Assembly (NCBI GenBank): GCA_008360955.1
Contig: LUCM01009965.1
Location: 78,982-142,981, forward strand
Length of the DNA: 64,000 nt
From: Fasciolopsis buskii
Taxonomy: Eukaryota > Platyhelminthes > Trematoda > Plagiorchiida > Fasciolidae
Direction: 5' to 3'
Shown here: positions 21,541 through 32,650 of the stretch, one piece after another
How the letters are laid out: every line of letters starts with the position of its first letter
How positions within the stretch are numbered: the first letter of the stretch is position 1
The notes under the pieces: generated by a model
What the model saw: the letters and a program-made list of their open reading frames with translations, nothing else
What the model was told of the DNA's origin: nothing
Databases searched by the model: none
Translations under genes and position numbers: made by a program

Positions 21541-22382
21541 AATTGATAAAACATCCCTCTCGGCTCGTTGTGAGAGCGCACTTCTTCAGGGACAGATTGG
21601 TGACTAGATGGATTAAATTGCTTATAGCTACCTTTGAGACACAGTGTAAAAATGTTTGTGGTGGAAATAAGTCATCAGTAAGATAAAGTGAGTTAGTGTG
21701 TCTGTATTCAAGAGTTGCACTTTACTTTTGCCGTTGTGACTCCGTTTGAATTATCTACGGAGTAACTTTTCTGTCTTCGTTGCGATGAGATAAGCTTTAT
21801 CTTAAACTAATCCTTCGCAGCTAGGACTCGAGGGACACTGAGAATAAATTACCCGCAGGAGTGAAGGTTTATTTATGTACATCGCATTGGAAGCAATCCG
21901 GATGCTTTTTGGCCATTTGGGTAACTTCTGTCACATGTCAGCTAAACTAAACTGAAACCTGGGGACCTCGCAACGATGCATAAGGTAGTCCTCCCTAGGA
22001 GGCGTTGGACCTTGGCTGGGATTCTTTGTTCGAATTGAGGCATTAAGTAGTAGTGTTGGTAGGCTTTCGAGTATTCTTTCAGCATTTTCTACTTGAACTG
22101 CCAGCTTAGCAATCTGAAAAATCTTCCGCTTTATAGTGCAGTGAGGCATTTTAGTTTTTGTTCCTTTTGGCAAAACCCATTTAACTGGACATGGAAGAGG
22201 CGGATGCGTAGTCGGAAATTACAACATCAAAATAATTCTGAACACCTGGTGGGCTCAAACCTGGTGCTATAGAAGGCGGGCGAAAAGCCATGTATCTCCA
22301 TCTCTCAGGCATATAGATATAGCAATGAAAATAAAAATAGATCAATAAAGGTCGTACAAGGTAGTGGCGGGCTCTCAAAGAA
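21541..22382. other. unassigned region
   Basis: Short open frames only; nothing recognisable on either strand. Confidence 0.4.
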
Positions 22383-23470
22383 ATGGGACTACAGACGCGG
22401 CAAATGAACACGCTTATGATTGTAGAGTCACAGCGTTCTATACCCCGGCTAGGTCGGCAGCATCAGGAGAGTGGGTACCAAAGAAAACGAAGAACAGCCA
22501 TAAGCGTGTCACACGACCAGATACCAGATGCTGGTGAACAAAGCAATAGAAAACGTCCATCTGGAATTTGCTGCCTGGGAGAACCAGATCAAGGAACTTC
22601 AACTTCGGCAACAGTCAACGAACCGTAAGGGCCGTACACAGTATTAGAGAAGTGGTAGGTTTCAAAACGTAGTCTGCAGTCTGACGTGCGCCTCCATAGA
22701 TGCAGACCCGGGGCTGACGGCCAAACACTGAGGCATTATAGACCCATGCGGCTAAAGAAGCTCAAGCAGTAGTTATGCTGGACAGCGAGGCCGAGCCGGC
22801 AGACGGCATCGCTTGTACATGAAACTTTAGGCTAGCAACCCTAAATTAGTTGGGGACTTGGACAAACAAACCCCAGAAGATGATATATTTAGTGGCTTTT
22901 AGATGCGCAAATCTTTGGCTAAACTACCATCGGCTCGCCGACCACCAGTTCATTCCACCAGCAGGCAGGTTCCGTGCGGAGACACTATAGTGATTTAAGC
23001 ACACAGCCGCATCAACACTAACATCCAGAGCCTAAGCCCCAAACTCCCTGAGCTCCGAAACCTGGCAGCCCGCGTGAAGCCTTGGTGACCAGCGACGATG
23101 AAACCTGGGAGCACCCGGCTTCTCTAATGCAGAGCTCCTCAATCAGGTGGAGGAAGGGCATAGTGGCTGATTGAAGGCCGCTCGCCTCACCAACCTGATC
23201 CTGGACCAAGTTCCAGAAGGCTTTGGGCAGCCATACGACTAAACAACAGAAACGTGCCCTAAAGGAGTCATCTACGATTCAGCGAACTCCCCAGATCCAA
23301 AAGCCCCAAAACAAGCAGCTATGAAGCACGCGAACAGGCTAAATAATCAACACTTACTCATTGTGGGCGACTTCAGCCAGCCTGAATCATTCTTCCGTTT
23401 TTTTCGATGTACTCCGTAAGATCAGAATCTACATCTGAATGGCACAGCATGGGTTGAGGGGACACAGATT
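22383..23470 (+). pseudogene. non-LTR element 5' part: coiled-coil leader and endonuclease remnant
   Basis: Around 22520-22620 one frame reads VNKAIENVHLEFAAWENQIK and ELQLRQQSTNR, a coiled-coil-like leader. From 23005 an endonuclease domain is readable: NIQSLSPKLPELRNLAARV, then after stops GVIYDSANSP (normally GVIYRSPNSP) and LLIVGDFSQPESFF (normally GDFNxPxIDW). The Asp of GDF is kept while its Asn is changed to Ser. The RT part is missing; 23480-23740 is unassigned. Confidence 0.6.
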
Positions 23471-23740
23471 GTGCCAAAAGCATCATCGAGGCTATGGATT
23501 AGTACAGTGGGGCAGTGGAAAGAGGCGCACAATTGGATTTAACCTCGCTGGACGTATCCGGGGCATTCCATTGGATGAGCCTTACTAGGCTATTGGAACG
23601 GCTGTGGGCAATTAGGAAAACCCCGTCATCTTGGAGTTGTACTATCTGTTCAATCGTAATTCCCAGTCTGGGTAAAAGGGTCCGTTTCCAATAGCTTCGG
23701 CAATCCAGGCACGATACAGCAGCCGTTCGTAGTAATAGTA

Positions 23741-23960
23741 CTAGTGTGTTTCCTGATTTGCATAAGGCATGCACAAGGCGACGTCAAATTTGTACAGACA
23801 TGAAGCAGAAGAACGGCGAATAATAGAAATCAGAATGGACAAAAGGATATGTGCAACCTTGGAAAACTCTGAAGTCATAAGAGAGAATAGGAGCAGACAT
23901 GCAATATAACATACAATGCACAAGTATGCTGGTCAAAAATGAAAACTGAGCAACCAGTTT
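23741..23960 (-). repeat. ATT-tail family 2, 3' end without clear tail
   Basis: The reverse complement matches the last 200 bases of 6640-7246, including the CAAATTTGACGTCGCCTTGT and GCATGCCTTATGCAAATCAG landmarks. It lies next to the right inverted-repeat arm. Confidence 0.55.
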
Positions 23961-24201
23961 TGCAAGATCACACAAGGTTTTCCGGGATTGTTACTAAGCA
24001 ATGGACTGCGAGTATTTTCGCGTTTGAGTGCAACAAACGTGCGTGCCGCTGGCGCAAAATTTGACTGGAGCTCACTGGTGGATTTTGAAATATGGCTGGT
24101 GTCCCCAGATGTTGACTGTGTTGCCCAGCGGTCAGGAACGCCAAGCTGAAGAGATGAAGGGCCATTGAGATAGGATAATTGGATGGAAGCTGCTCAAAAC
24201 C

Positions 24202-25684
24202 AAGCGGAAAGTAATGCAAGGTGGATGAGATAGTCGTATCTAACAAAACAAAGGGCTGACAAAATGCCGAAAAAGGCGGAGAAAGGCTGTAAAAATTATG
24301 CAACTTTTTTGGAAAATGAGATTTTATGAAACATTTTGCACAGAGAGAACGTGGAGCTCCCAGACGCGTTGATTGCCGTCCTATACTACTGACGACAAAC
24401 TGGACTGAGGTCTGACGGAGAAGAAACTGTTTGTGTAACAATTAAAATCAAATCCTGAATACACCGGCCATGAGTGTTCTCTACACTGATAGTTTTGTTG
24501 TTGCATGTTTTCGTCCTAGACGGCACTAAGATCCGGAACGTTGAGGGAGTGCGCCAGCCATTCCAGAAAAAGTATTAATCTTGACTTCGCCCAACTGTAA
24601 AGGTCCATCTAAGTAGGGGTATCCAAGGCAATCATCGGCGTGGCTTGCACTGTAATATAATTTTAATAACAATAATAATAATATTAATAATAATAATTAA
24701 ATATTAATTTATTCTTTGGACAGTGCCGACAGCATGCAGTGCGCATGGTTATGACTTGCGACGCTAGTGACAATAAAGGAAAACAATAATTTATAAAAAT
24801 ATAAGCACTTACGTGCAAACGTTGGGGGGCCTGTACAATAGCTAATAATAAGCAACTCAGGTCATATCTTTGGTAAGAGCGTAAATAGCAACGAACTTCC
24901 ACGCAGGGTATTTGAGTCCCACGAGGACTTTTCTTCTGTATCGCTCGGTGTCATTGTAACGCACCTCGTAGGCCGCCACATACACGCAGCAAACCGAAAT
25001 GGACCGCTAACGTCACCGGAAAGTCAATTAAGGTGGTACGTTTTCTGAATGTCGGGAATAAACACGAATTGGATTTGGTAGAATGAATACCACGTGACAA
25101 GGAAAAGCGCAATAAATCCGGGAAGAAAATGTTTGGAGGCAGTTTACCGCGGAATGTATAGCCTGGTGAGCAATATACTGAACGGACACTAGTAGTATAA
25201 ACCGCGGTAAATTTGGAAGCACAGTCCGTTGGGGAGGGAAAACGGCTTAACGAGATAGAAACCGTATAACTGTATGACTAACCCATGGGCTATTTTGATA
25301 AAAGGGCGTGGTAGTCTGATTTAGGTACCAGGTTGGGGTTATGGTAATCATAGAATAGGACACAAAATGGCATCATCCGACTTAAGGCTGGCCGTGTCAA
25401 TGTAACCTTAAAAGCTATTCAGGGTCTACCGGTGATTGTCGATCTCGGAATTCGAGCGCAACCGCCAGGAAATAAAAGAGGCAAACTAAAATACCAAGAT
25501 TTATGACGGAGGACAAAAATTTGACGTGAATTGATCCTAAGTCTGTTCTTAGAGGGTTTTTCCTTGATACATAGAAAGTCTGCCCTAGTTGACAGTAAGA
25601 GGCTTATGTGATAGGATGGCCTGGGTCAATCTGGGATATGGGAGATACCATTGCGATTGTCAATATGACGCAAAGTAATTCAGC
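24202..25684 (-). repeat. 1483-bp inverted repeat, right arm
   Basis: Reverse complement of 3701-5183 over exactly the same length. At the inner edge the sequence continues with GGTTTTGAGCAGC (minus-strand reading) where the left arm continues with TTCACTAGCATCG. At the outer edge it borders 25700-26294, a block duplicated around the second N. The near-perfect identity implies a recent duplication, a very young element or an assembly effect. Confidence 0.92.
24656..24768 (-). repeat. ATT-tailed element 3' end, family 1, inside right arm
   Basis: Inverted counterpart of 4618-4732, carried within the inverted repeat. Confidence 0.8.
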
Positions 25685-25699
25685 TGCAAATAATTTGGT

Positions 25700-26294
25700 A
25701 ACTATTTAGGGATGGTAGGTTTATTTCCTCAAGAGCGGTATTGCCCCAGCAAAGGGAATGGGACTGTGAACGGGAAATTATTTGGGCCGATGTGTAGGGG
25801 TCAGGAAAAGAAGTTGAACTGCAGCACAGGTTAATCCTATGTTGTTCGATTCCGTTTCTTCACGAAGCGGCAATACGAGTGGTGTAACGATTAAGTCGTT
25901 GGCGTCGAGGTTTCTTAGGATTAATCTGCCAAAAGTAAGTTGCAGCAAAACTGCAATATAACGCCTCTGTTGCTTAAATGCTGGCAATTAGACCTAGGCT
26001 ATTTGTAGCAGTCTTAGAGGTAGCTGAAGGTTTGCGATTACGGAAAACGGACCATTCAGCGCTGCTGTACCACTAAACAAGATAAGATGGTGTGGGAAGA
26101 ATGGGCACAGAGACTGAGGGTGCTCCAAATCAGAGAGCATGATGGGAGCATTAATCTCCCGAGTTGTACATTGACATGTTGTCCAAACTACGTTTAGACA
26201 TCTATGCCAATGATAACAAGGTTGCATCCACTACAAGGCGAAGAGAGAGCCAAGGAAAGGATTAGCTCGAAGATGCGAGGAAGTCAGGTGACAA
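25700..26294 (+). repeat. 595-bp direct duplication, left copy
   Basis: Nearly identical to 26944-27538 at a constant offset of 1244 bases from about 25745 on; one difference seen (t/a near 26131). The first 45 bases are diverged. The copy stops exactly at the N at 26295. The 69- and 77-codon minus-strand frames are present in both copies and show no known domain. Confidence 0.93.
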
Positions 26295-26295
26295 N
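26295..26295. other. assembly gap (N)
   Basis: Single N exactly at the end of one copy of a duplicated block; the other copy runs on past the equivalent point without a break (27539). Confidence 0.93.
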
Positions 26296-26332
26296 GTACA
26301 GCTTACCACCATCCGTATGTAGATATTATCAA

Positions 26333-26943
26333 TATCCTTGGAGTTCCGTATCCAAAGCTTCACAAATTTCCTCCAGATACTTTGAGACTATCTTTTTCCG
26401 CTCTCAGCATTTTTTGGCCACTTGTTGTCAGCTACGTGTCTTCTCCAAATTGCCTGACGTTCCGCCTGTTTTTCACCACTCCCATCCAATCACCGCATTA
26501 CCACTGCTTGTCGTCTCTTCAGCTTAACGTTTCCGTCCATTACGTAACGCTTCCGACGTTTGGTGTCTCTAGCCGTATATGAATATCCACCGTCGGTCTC
26601 CGTCCATGTTGTACGCCAGCAATAAGCACATTTAGTGCACTTAAACACGAGATGACTCTTAGTCCACTAATCGCAAACAGTCCCAGGAAACTATTTCTCG
26701 GTCCTGAAAATTGGATTTTCTACTTTTTTTGCTTTTAACTGGCATACTTGTGATTCCCATATTGCTTTGCAGCATCTCATTTCACTTTCCAGTGAGCTTC
26801 TACAATAACTCAATATTGCTCCCACCATCTTATCCCATTCGACTTCTATCATCTACATTTCCTGTGCATCATCCTTGTAAAAATTTGATCTTGCCATGCG
26901 CATGCCTCTCGCGAATCGAGAAATATAAAGTATCATTATTATT
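26333..26943 (+). repeat. ATT-tailed element 3' region, family 2
   Basis: Direct-orientation relative of 6640-7246 along its length, ending in GCATGCCTCTCGCGAATCGA, AGAAATATAAAG and a short ATT run. It separates the two 595-bp copies. Confidence 0.65.
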
Positions 26944-27538
26944 AACTATTTCGGGGTACTAGGTTTTATTCTTCGACAGCGGCATTGACCCAGCAAAGGG
27001 AATGGGACTGTGAACGGGAAATTATTTGGGCCGATGTGTAGGGGTCAGGAAAAGAAGTTGAACTGCAGCACAGGTTAATCCTATGTTGTTCGATTCCGTT
27101 TCTTCACGAAGCGGCAATACGAGTGGTGTAACGATTAAGTCGTTGGCGTCGAGGTTTCTTAGGATTAATCTGCCAAAAGTAAGTTGCAGCAAAACTGCAA
27201 TATAACGCCTCTGTTGCTTAAATGCTGGCAATTAGACCTAGGCTATTTGTAGCAGTCTTAGAGGTAGCTGAAGGTTTGCGATTACGGAAAACGGACCATT
27301 CAGCGCTGCTGTACCACTAAACAAGATAAGATGGTGTGGGAAGAATGGGCACAGAGACTGAGGGTGCACCAAATCAGAGAGCATGATGGGAGCATTAATC
27401 TCCCGAGTTGTACATTGACATGTTGTCCAAACTACGTTTAGACATCTATGCCAATGATAACAAGGTTGCATCCACTACAAGGCGAAGAGAGAGCCAAGGA
27501 AAGGATTAGCTCGAAGATGCGAGGAAGTCAGGTGACAA
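26944..27538 (+). repeat. 595-bp direct duplication, right copy
   Basis: Second copy of 25700-26294. It continues into unique sequence at 27539, so this copy is probably the one in natural context. Confidence 0.93.
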
Positions 27539-27899
27539 GAGGCGAAGCCGAATTCAGGGAGTCACAAATGGAGGCTGCAGTGGAAACTCGGCCATAAATA
27601 AGAATTCTAAATTATGTTCATAGACCACATTTGTCCAATGTTAGCTTGTGTCGGGTTAATTAAGGGCAGGACATCTAGCAACTTCCCAGCTGGTCTTTAA
27701 ATTGAGCTAGATTTGTGTATGACCGCAGTGAACCAAAGCGTTTTTCCACAGTTCAGAGTAAACGACTGCGAAGAATTATGACCCGATGTCATAACCGAGT
27801 CAGGGGTAGTTTTAACGAGTAGTGTCTACTACGAAGCAGATAGTGGGGACCAATAAAGTCAGGCATAAAGTTTGAAGGAGAATGAAGATTTGTTCGGCA
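27539..27899. other. unassigned region, probable 3' end of the following minus-strand element
   Basis: No motif seen; the location is where the 3' untranslated end of the CR1-like element at 27900-32650 is expected. Confidence 0.35.
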
Positions 27900-27949
27900 A
27901 AGATTAAAGAAACATACGCGGTTTAACTCGACTCGAAGAAATCATAATG

Positions 27950-29300
27950 GTTCAAAACCAAGGGGCTCACATCTGGCCCTGTAAAATAGACCAGATTATC
28001 GGGCGAAACCTGTTCCTATTGAACGCCTGCGCCCATTCTAAACTGCGATTTGATCAACTTTGTGCATATGCTTGAAGATAATCAAGCAGTACTCGAAGTG
28101 GGGCATAGCACGGGACTCGAAGTTGAGGAGACTGCAATCTGGAGTGCGGAAGTTGCAGCGGTTCATTTAGCTACGGCTGTTTGGTAGTGAGCTTGTTCAT
28201 GGGAGCAGGATCGCTGGAGCCTTAAATCCGTAGCAGTGTGTGAAACAGAAATGAGCAAGCCATTTCTGGAGGCAGAGCTGGATGGGAGGGTGGAATTTAC
28301 ATGTTACTAGAGAACTCTTGTCAGCAGAGAATTTCATGAGCCACTTGGAACACCAGTTATCAAGAGACATTAGGTCTTCATTGACAAGTGCAAGCGTGGA
28401 GTTAAATAAAACAACTTCGAAGAAGTAGCCTATTTTATAGTCGTCGGCAGGCAGGAACGTTTTGGCTTGAAGAAAATCTTTGAAGTTATCATTAATTTAA
28501 GGGGGCCAAGGACGCTTCCCCTTGTAACCCACCGGTAGTGACACACGGCTGGGAAAAACCGCCGCCAATATTGACTACCTGAAAGCGATCGGAGAGGTGG
28601 GACAATAACCAAGACGAGAGCGGGTTTCTTGCTCCGGAAGTCTTGTTTTGGGCCAGGTGTCTTTAGTGGGAAAAGCGGTTAAGCACTTCTGACATGGGTA
28701 TCTGAATTCTGGGCAACCAGTTTCAAGAATTCCTGCTGGCAGGTAGTTCAATGTCTGCCACTAAGGGAGCTGTTTTGGGAGGGTGTGATGAGATTGTAAG
28801 TTGTGGGGATGTTTACCAACTGTTCTTTAACAGCCTTTGCCATAAGCCTGGATAAAATTGGGGTATGGGTAATAGGGAGAAAGTTCTCAGGGCCACGCAG
28901 AGCACCATTTTATGGTGTGAAAAAAACGTAGGTCTTCCGGTTTTACAGGAAAGTAGCGCTAGACATGAAGTGCGAGAGGATATTTATGAAGAGCAGGGAA
29001 AGATCTGGGCCATCGGTGAGAACTATGACAAGCAGAACGTCATCAACATTTGCCTGTAGGATGGCTTGGCACATTTTGCCACCGTCATGATACCAGCAAC
29101 GTCAAATGAAATGGAGATTAACTTAGGGGAAGTCAACATACGATGGATTTTGGCATACGGCGTATTGTCGTTAACAGGAGTAGAAGAGGAATATGTATTG
29201 AATGTTTTCGCAGTGCCCACAGGGGGCTTTATGCGTACGATGTTGAGGATGATGAACTTCGGGATGGCCGAGTAGTTGATTTGCGAATGAGCCTTGAAAA
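27950..29300 (-). pseudogene. CR1-like reverse transcriptase remnant
   Basis: Minus-strand motifs in order are PLSSWLLSHLSDRFQVVNIG, then VTRGSVLGPL (GVxQGSVLGPL box), then LPADDYKIG with the catalytic Asp pair kept (normally LFADDFKIG), NEDLMSLDNWCSKWLMKFSA with DKSS, and HFEYCLIIFKHMHKVDQIAV from the post-RT domain. Frames change between motifs. The N-terminal RT motifs around 28650-29300 are only weakly readable. Confidence 0.72.
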
Positions 29301-29889
29301 CATGGGAAGTCTTCTAAAGTGAGTTAGGCGACGCAAGCGCTGACATTTCTTGCTTTCGAAACCGTGTTTCATGCGCAATAAGACGTTCTTGTTGCAATCC
29401 GTTAGCTCGCATTAAGAGCGGAAATTTTCCTGTTTCATTAAAGCTCTTTTTGGACTTCAGCTTTATGGAAGGCAACCATGATGAGCATTACTCCAGCTTT
29501 GCTTCTTCTGGAGATGAAAGAGTTTATTAGACTGCATGGGTTAATGCTGAGCTTTCGGGGTGGATAGATGATGAGTGACAAAAAGCTTTTCCGCGAAGAG
29601 GCCGTCTACCGCATTCTGCTGGTCAGGCGATAAGAAGCTGGAATAATCAAAGTTTCGCAGTATGTCAGGGGTTTATCACTTCGAGTCGACATATAGGAAG
29701 ATGAGAGAGTGTAGTCGGTACACAAAGGTGACGAGGGTTTGCCACGAAGAAAAAGACTGCACGTGAACCTCCTATATTCATCCTCAGGGAAGGGTTTTAG
29801 TGCTGAAACCGAAACATTAAGAATGATATGCGTGAATACCAGGCCTAAAATGTTTTGAAGCCTTGTGGGAGTGGTCCCATGCTAGGCCC

Positions 29890-30600
29890 ATCCTTCAGTG
29901 TTCGTTTCGAAAACGACGTGCAGTGGGTTTGATGGGACCAATAAAGAGGAGCAGCAAATTTTAGGCGCCTTGAAATCAGCTGCAATTATCTTACGGCAAG
30001 ATGGAAGACCAGAAAGATACAGGAAGACGGGTGAGACGAGATATAAGAAGTGTTCGAGTTCGGTAGTTGGTATATATATCTAATGTGCACCGAGAGGTCG
30101 AGTAGCTGTACTTGAAGCCAAAGCGTCTCGGGGATAGAATCCACCGATGTATTTTGGAGAATAGAACCTATATGCAGCTGCTTTACCTGGGCTGGGCAAC
30201 GACCGCCACTGTCATTTTTTCTATTGACTTGGTGGAGACTGTAAAACACCAAGGAAAACGAAGTGAAGATGTGATCGGTTAACCAGGTTTATGTTATCAG
30301 AGTAATATTTTATTAGATGTTGGCTACCAGCAGTCATAGCTTCTTATTTTGTGTTAGAGGGCGGGGGTTCGGCAGCAGTAAAGGAAATATACTGGAAAAA
30401 TTAATTCCATGTTATGTCCAAGATGTTTCTGTAGGGGCCAAACATTCAAAGGAAAGATCAGGGGCTCAGATATTGCATAGCTGTGGTGAGAGCGTAAATC
30501 TAGCCCAGTTAAATACACTGGCCGGCGAGGGACCGTGTAAGGGGAATTTAGGTCGACAGACGAAGCTCGCAATTCAATGAAAGGAGGTTTAGAGGATTTC
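29890..30600 (-). pseudogene. CR1-like endonuclease remnant
   Basis: Aligned by position with the intact frame at 1-815. Readable parts include VDSIPETLWLQVQLLDL and YIYQLPNSNTS (normally VYRPPNSN). Frameshifts break it into frames at 29986-30252 and 30354-30605. It serves as the decayed reference for the open copy at the left edge. Confidence 0.65.
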
Positions 30601-32640
30601 GACATGAGGAATGTGGTATCATTAGGGGTGGGAAAGCGTTGGATTGTTCATCGGTTACTCCGTCAAGGCGGAAATGGCAATTTAGGAGGATATTAAGGGG
30701 CTTTGGAAAATTTCGGAGAAGCCTATTATCATTTACACGCACATGCTTGTTGGGGTAGAAGTCACTTTCAATGCTTGCAGGAGTGACGAGAGCGATGTTT
30801 TTAGGTAAGGCAATTGAGATTTGCACTGGACAAAAGTGGGTTGAGTAGGGGGTCCCATGATATTTTGCAGATCAAACGGCAAAGTACAAGTACCTAGAGT
30901 TCCCCTGTTAGCATGGGGAGATACGAAGCTAAATCTTTCAAAGTTATTGGGACAAAGGCGGTTGGAGTGAAGGCTTGAGGGGCAAAGCAGATGGAAAAGT
31001 ACATTGAACTGGCGAGATTGCATCTAATATGGTTGCCTAGCAGGCGGTTCGAAGTAAGGGGAAATGTGACAGATTCTAAACATGGAGTGGCGTTGGCGTT
31101 TTGTTAGGAGTCAGTAACTGGGTGTCCGACGGAGGGTAGAGGCATGGGTACAGCGGGCCAATCACTTGGTGATTTTAGGCGACGGTTGGGTGGCCGGCGT
31201 GCGTTCGTGGTCCTTCGAATTGGCAAGTCTCATGCCGATATGGCTTACTCGAATTCAGTGTGCTTATGGTGCCAGACAGTGGTGGTGTATAGATAGGTTA
31301 GCTTAGTGGCTTAGCAGGGTTGTTCTTGACCCGCGGCGTTGTGTGGTTAGTCGGAAAGATGGCTAGAGTGCGTTCCCTGCGCAATTCAAGTGATTTGAGC
31401 TGACTGCCACTCTGTTGTTTGAGTGAACGAGAAAGTGCTTGAAGACGCATCTGAGATTGGCTGTAAGCCAAGCGGCTGAGGGTATAAGCATGACCCGGCA
31501 TTGGTGAGACGGCGGTCATCCGGGCAGTTATAAAATCTGTGCTGCTGGCTCGGGGTACCGCAGCTGCAAAATTTGGATGAGCAATTTTGCTGGGTGGTTG
31601 GACGGGCAGAGGAGAAGCGAGTTTCATTCATATCCACCGGTATTAGCTGCAAACAACGAAGTTGATGCCTTTGGGTTTATCGTTTTCCTAGCAGGTATAC
31701 GTAAAGAATCCGTTTCACTGCCATCAGTGGGTTTAGTCTCAGTTGCCCAAGTAATTGTTTTGTGGGACGAATGGTTTGAACAGGGATTTGAGCGGCATAA
31801 GTTCGGCAAGGGCTGATCGTGCTGATTTTCTGAAGGTGCAGATTCTGCTTAGCGAGGAGAGACTGCGTCTACAAGTAGTTCTCAGTATTGTTCACCGGAG
31901 ATAGTGAGGGAGGTGGGGTGGGGTCTATAGTAGGGACAGAGTGTTATTTGATGCTATGGTGGCAAGCTACATGTTTATTCCGTCAGAAAAGCCCTGTACT
32001 GGGAGTTTGCTGTTCAGAGGGTAGTGCCAAATGCAACCAAATTCTTGCCGATTTGAGAGGTTATGGTGAACTTTTATAGCTGCAATATGTTCCTCTGAAA
32101 GAACCTTCAGTCACTGGATATCTTGATATTTTGCAGGGCCTGTAGCTGGCAGTGGTTGCCTCGTTGCTTATAAACTCCTTGGCTGATATTTCATCTCGGA
32201 ATAGGACTAAAATTAGGCATTTATTTTGCCTGGAGATTTTTCGAGCTTAGAAACAAAAAGGTGGTGTTTTGCACAACAGGTTTTGGGTATAGTAGATTGA
32301 ACCAATGGCAGTGGGCTACTGAATGCAACAGCGTTCTTGACATTCGTAATGGGTTTGTGGGTTTCTTTAGTTAGGATGCCACAGCTCCTGCTACTGTAGC
32401 GAGATTGTTGGCAGCAGTATCACTGAATGGGTCAATGAGGCTAGCTACTGAAAACAGTCTCAAGAACAAACCTTTCAACTGTTGGTTTTTTCCCCAAGTC
32501 CCTTATTCTTTATGAAACAAAGATTTACTGACAATGTCTATATGCGGGGCTAAGCATGTTGATGGAAACCGCGGTTTATAGAGGTTTTCTGGGTCCAGCG
32601 GTACAGCGCTTATGTCGCCTTGGCTCTCCTGTTGATGACG
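30601..32640 (-). pseudogene. CR1-like ORF1 remnant
   Basis: Equivalent to 816-2760. In the minus-strand reading, NIKISSD and FFQRNIL (normally DKTPFQR) lie near 32100-32170, and a LIDPFSDTAANNLA-type segment after the coiled-coil region lies near 32400-32440. Stops are frequent. The short frames at 30548-31816 on both strands fall inside this remnant. Confidence 0.55.
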
Positions 32641-32650
32641 TAGTAAGGTT

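Larger units (their letters stand above)
27900..32650 (-). mobile_element. CR1-like non-LTR retrotransposon, decayed, near full length
   Basis: Read on the minus strand, ORF1-like sequence (32640-30600), endonuclease (30600-29890) and RT (about 29300-27950) are in order, about 4.7 kb in total. From 29890 to 32640 it is alignable with 1-2750 in the same orientation (for example GACCAATAAAGAGGAGCAGC at 29937 against GCCGATAAAGAGGACCAACA at 16). The two are therefore diverged members of one family. Many stops and frame changes indicate an old insertion. Confidence 0.75.
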
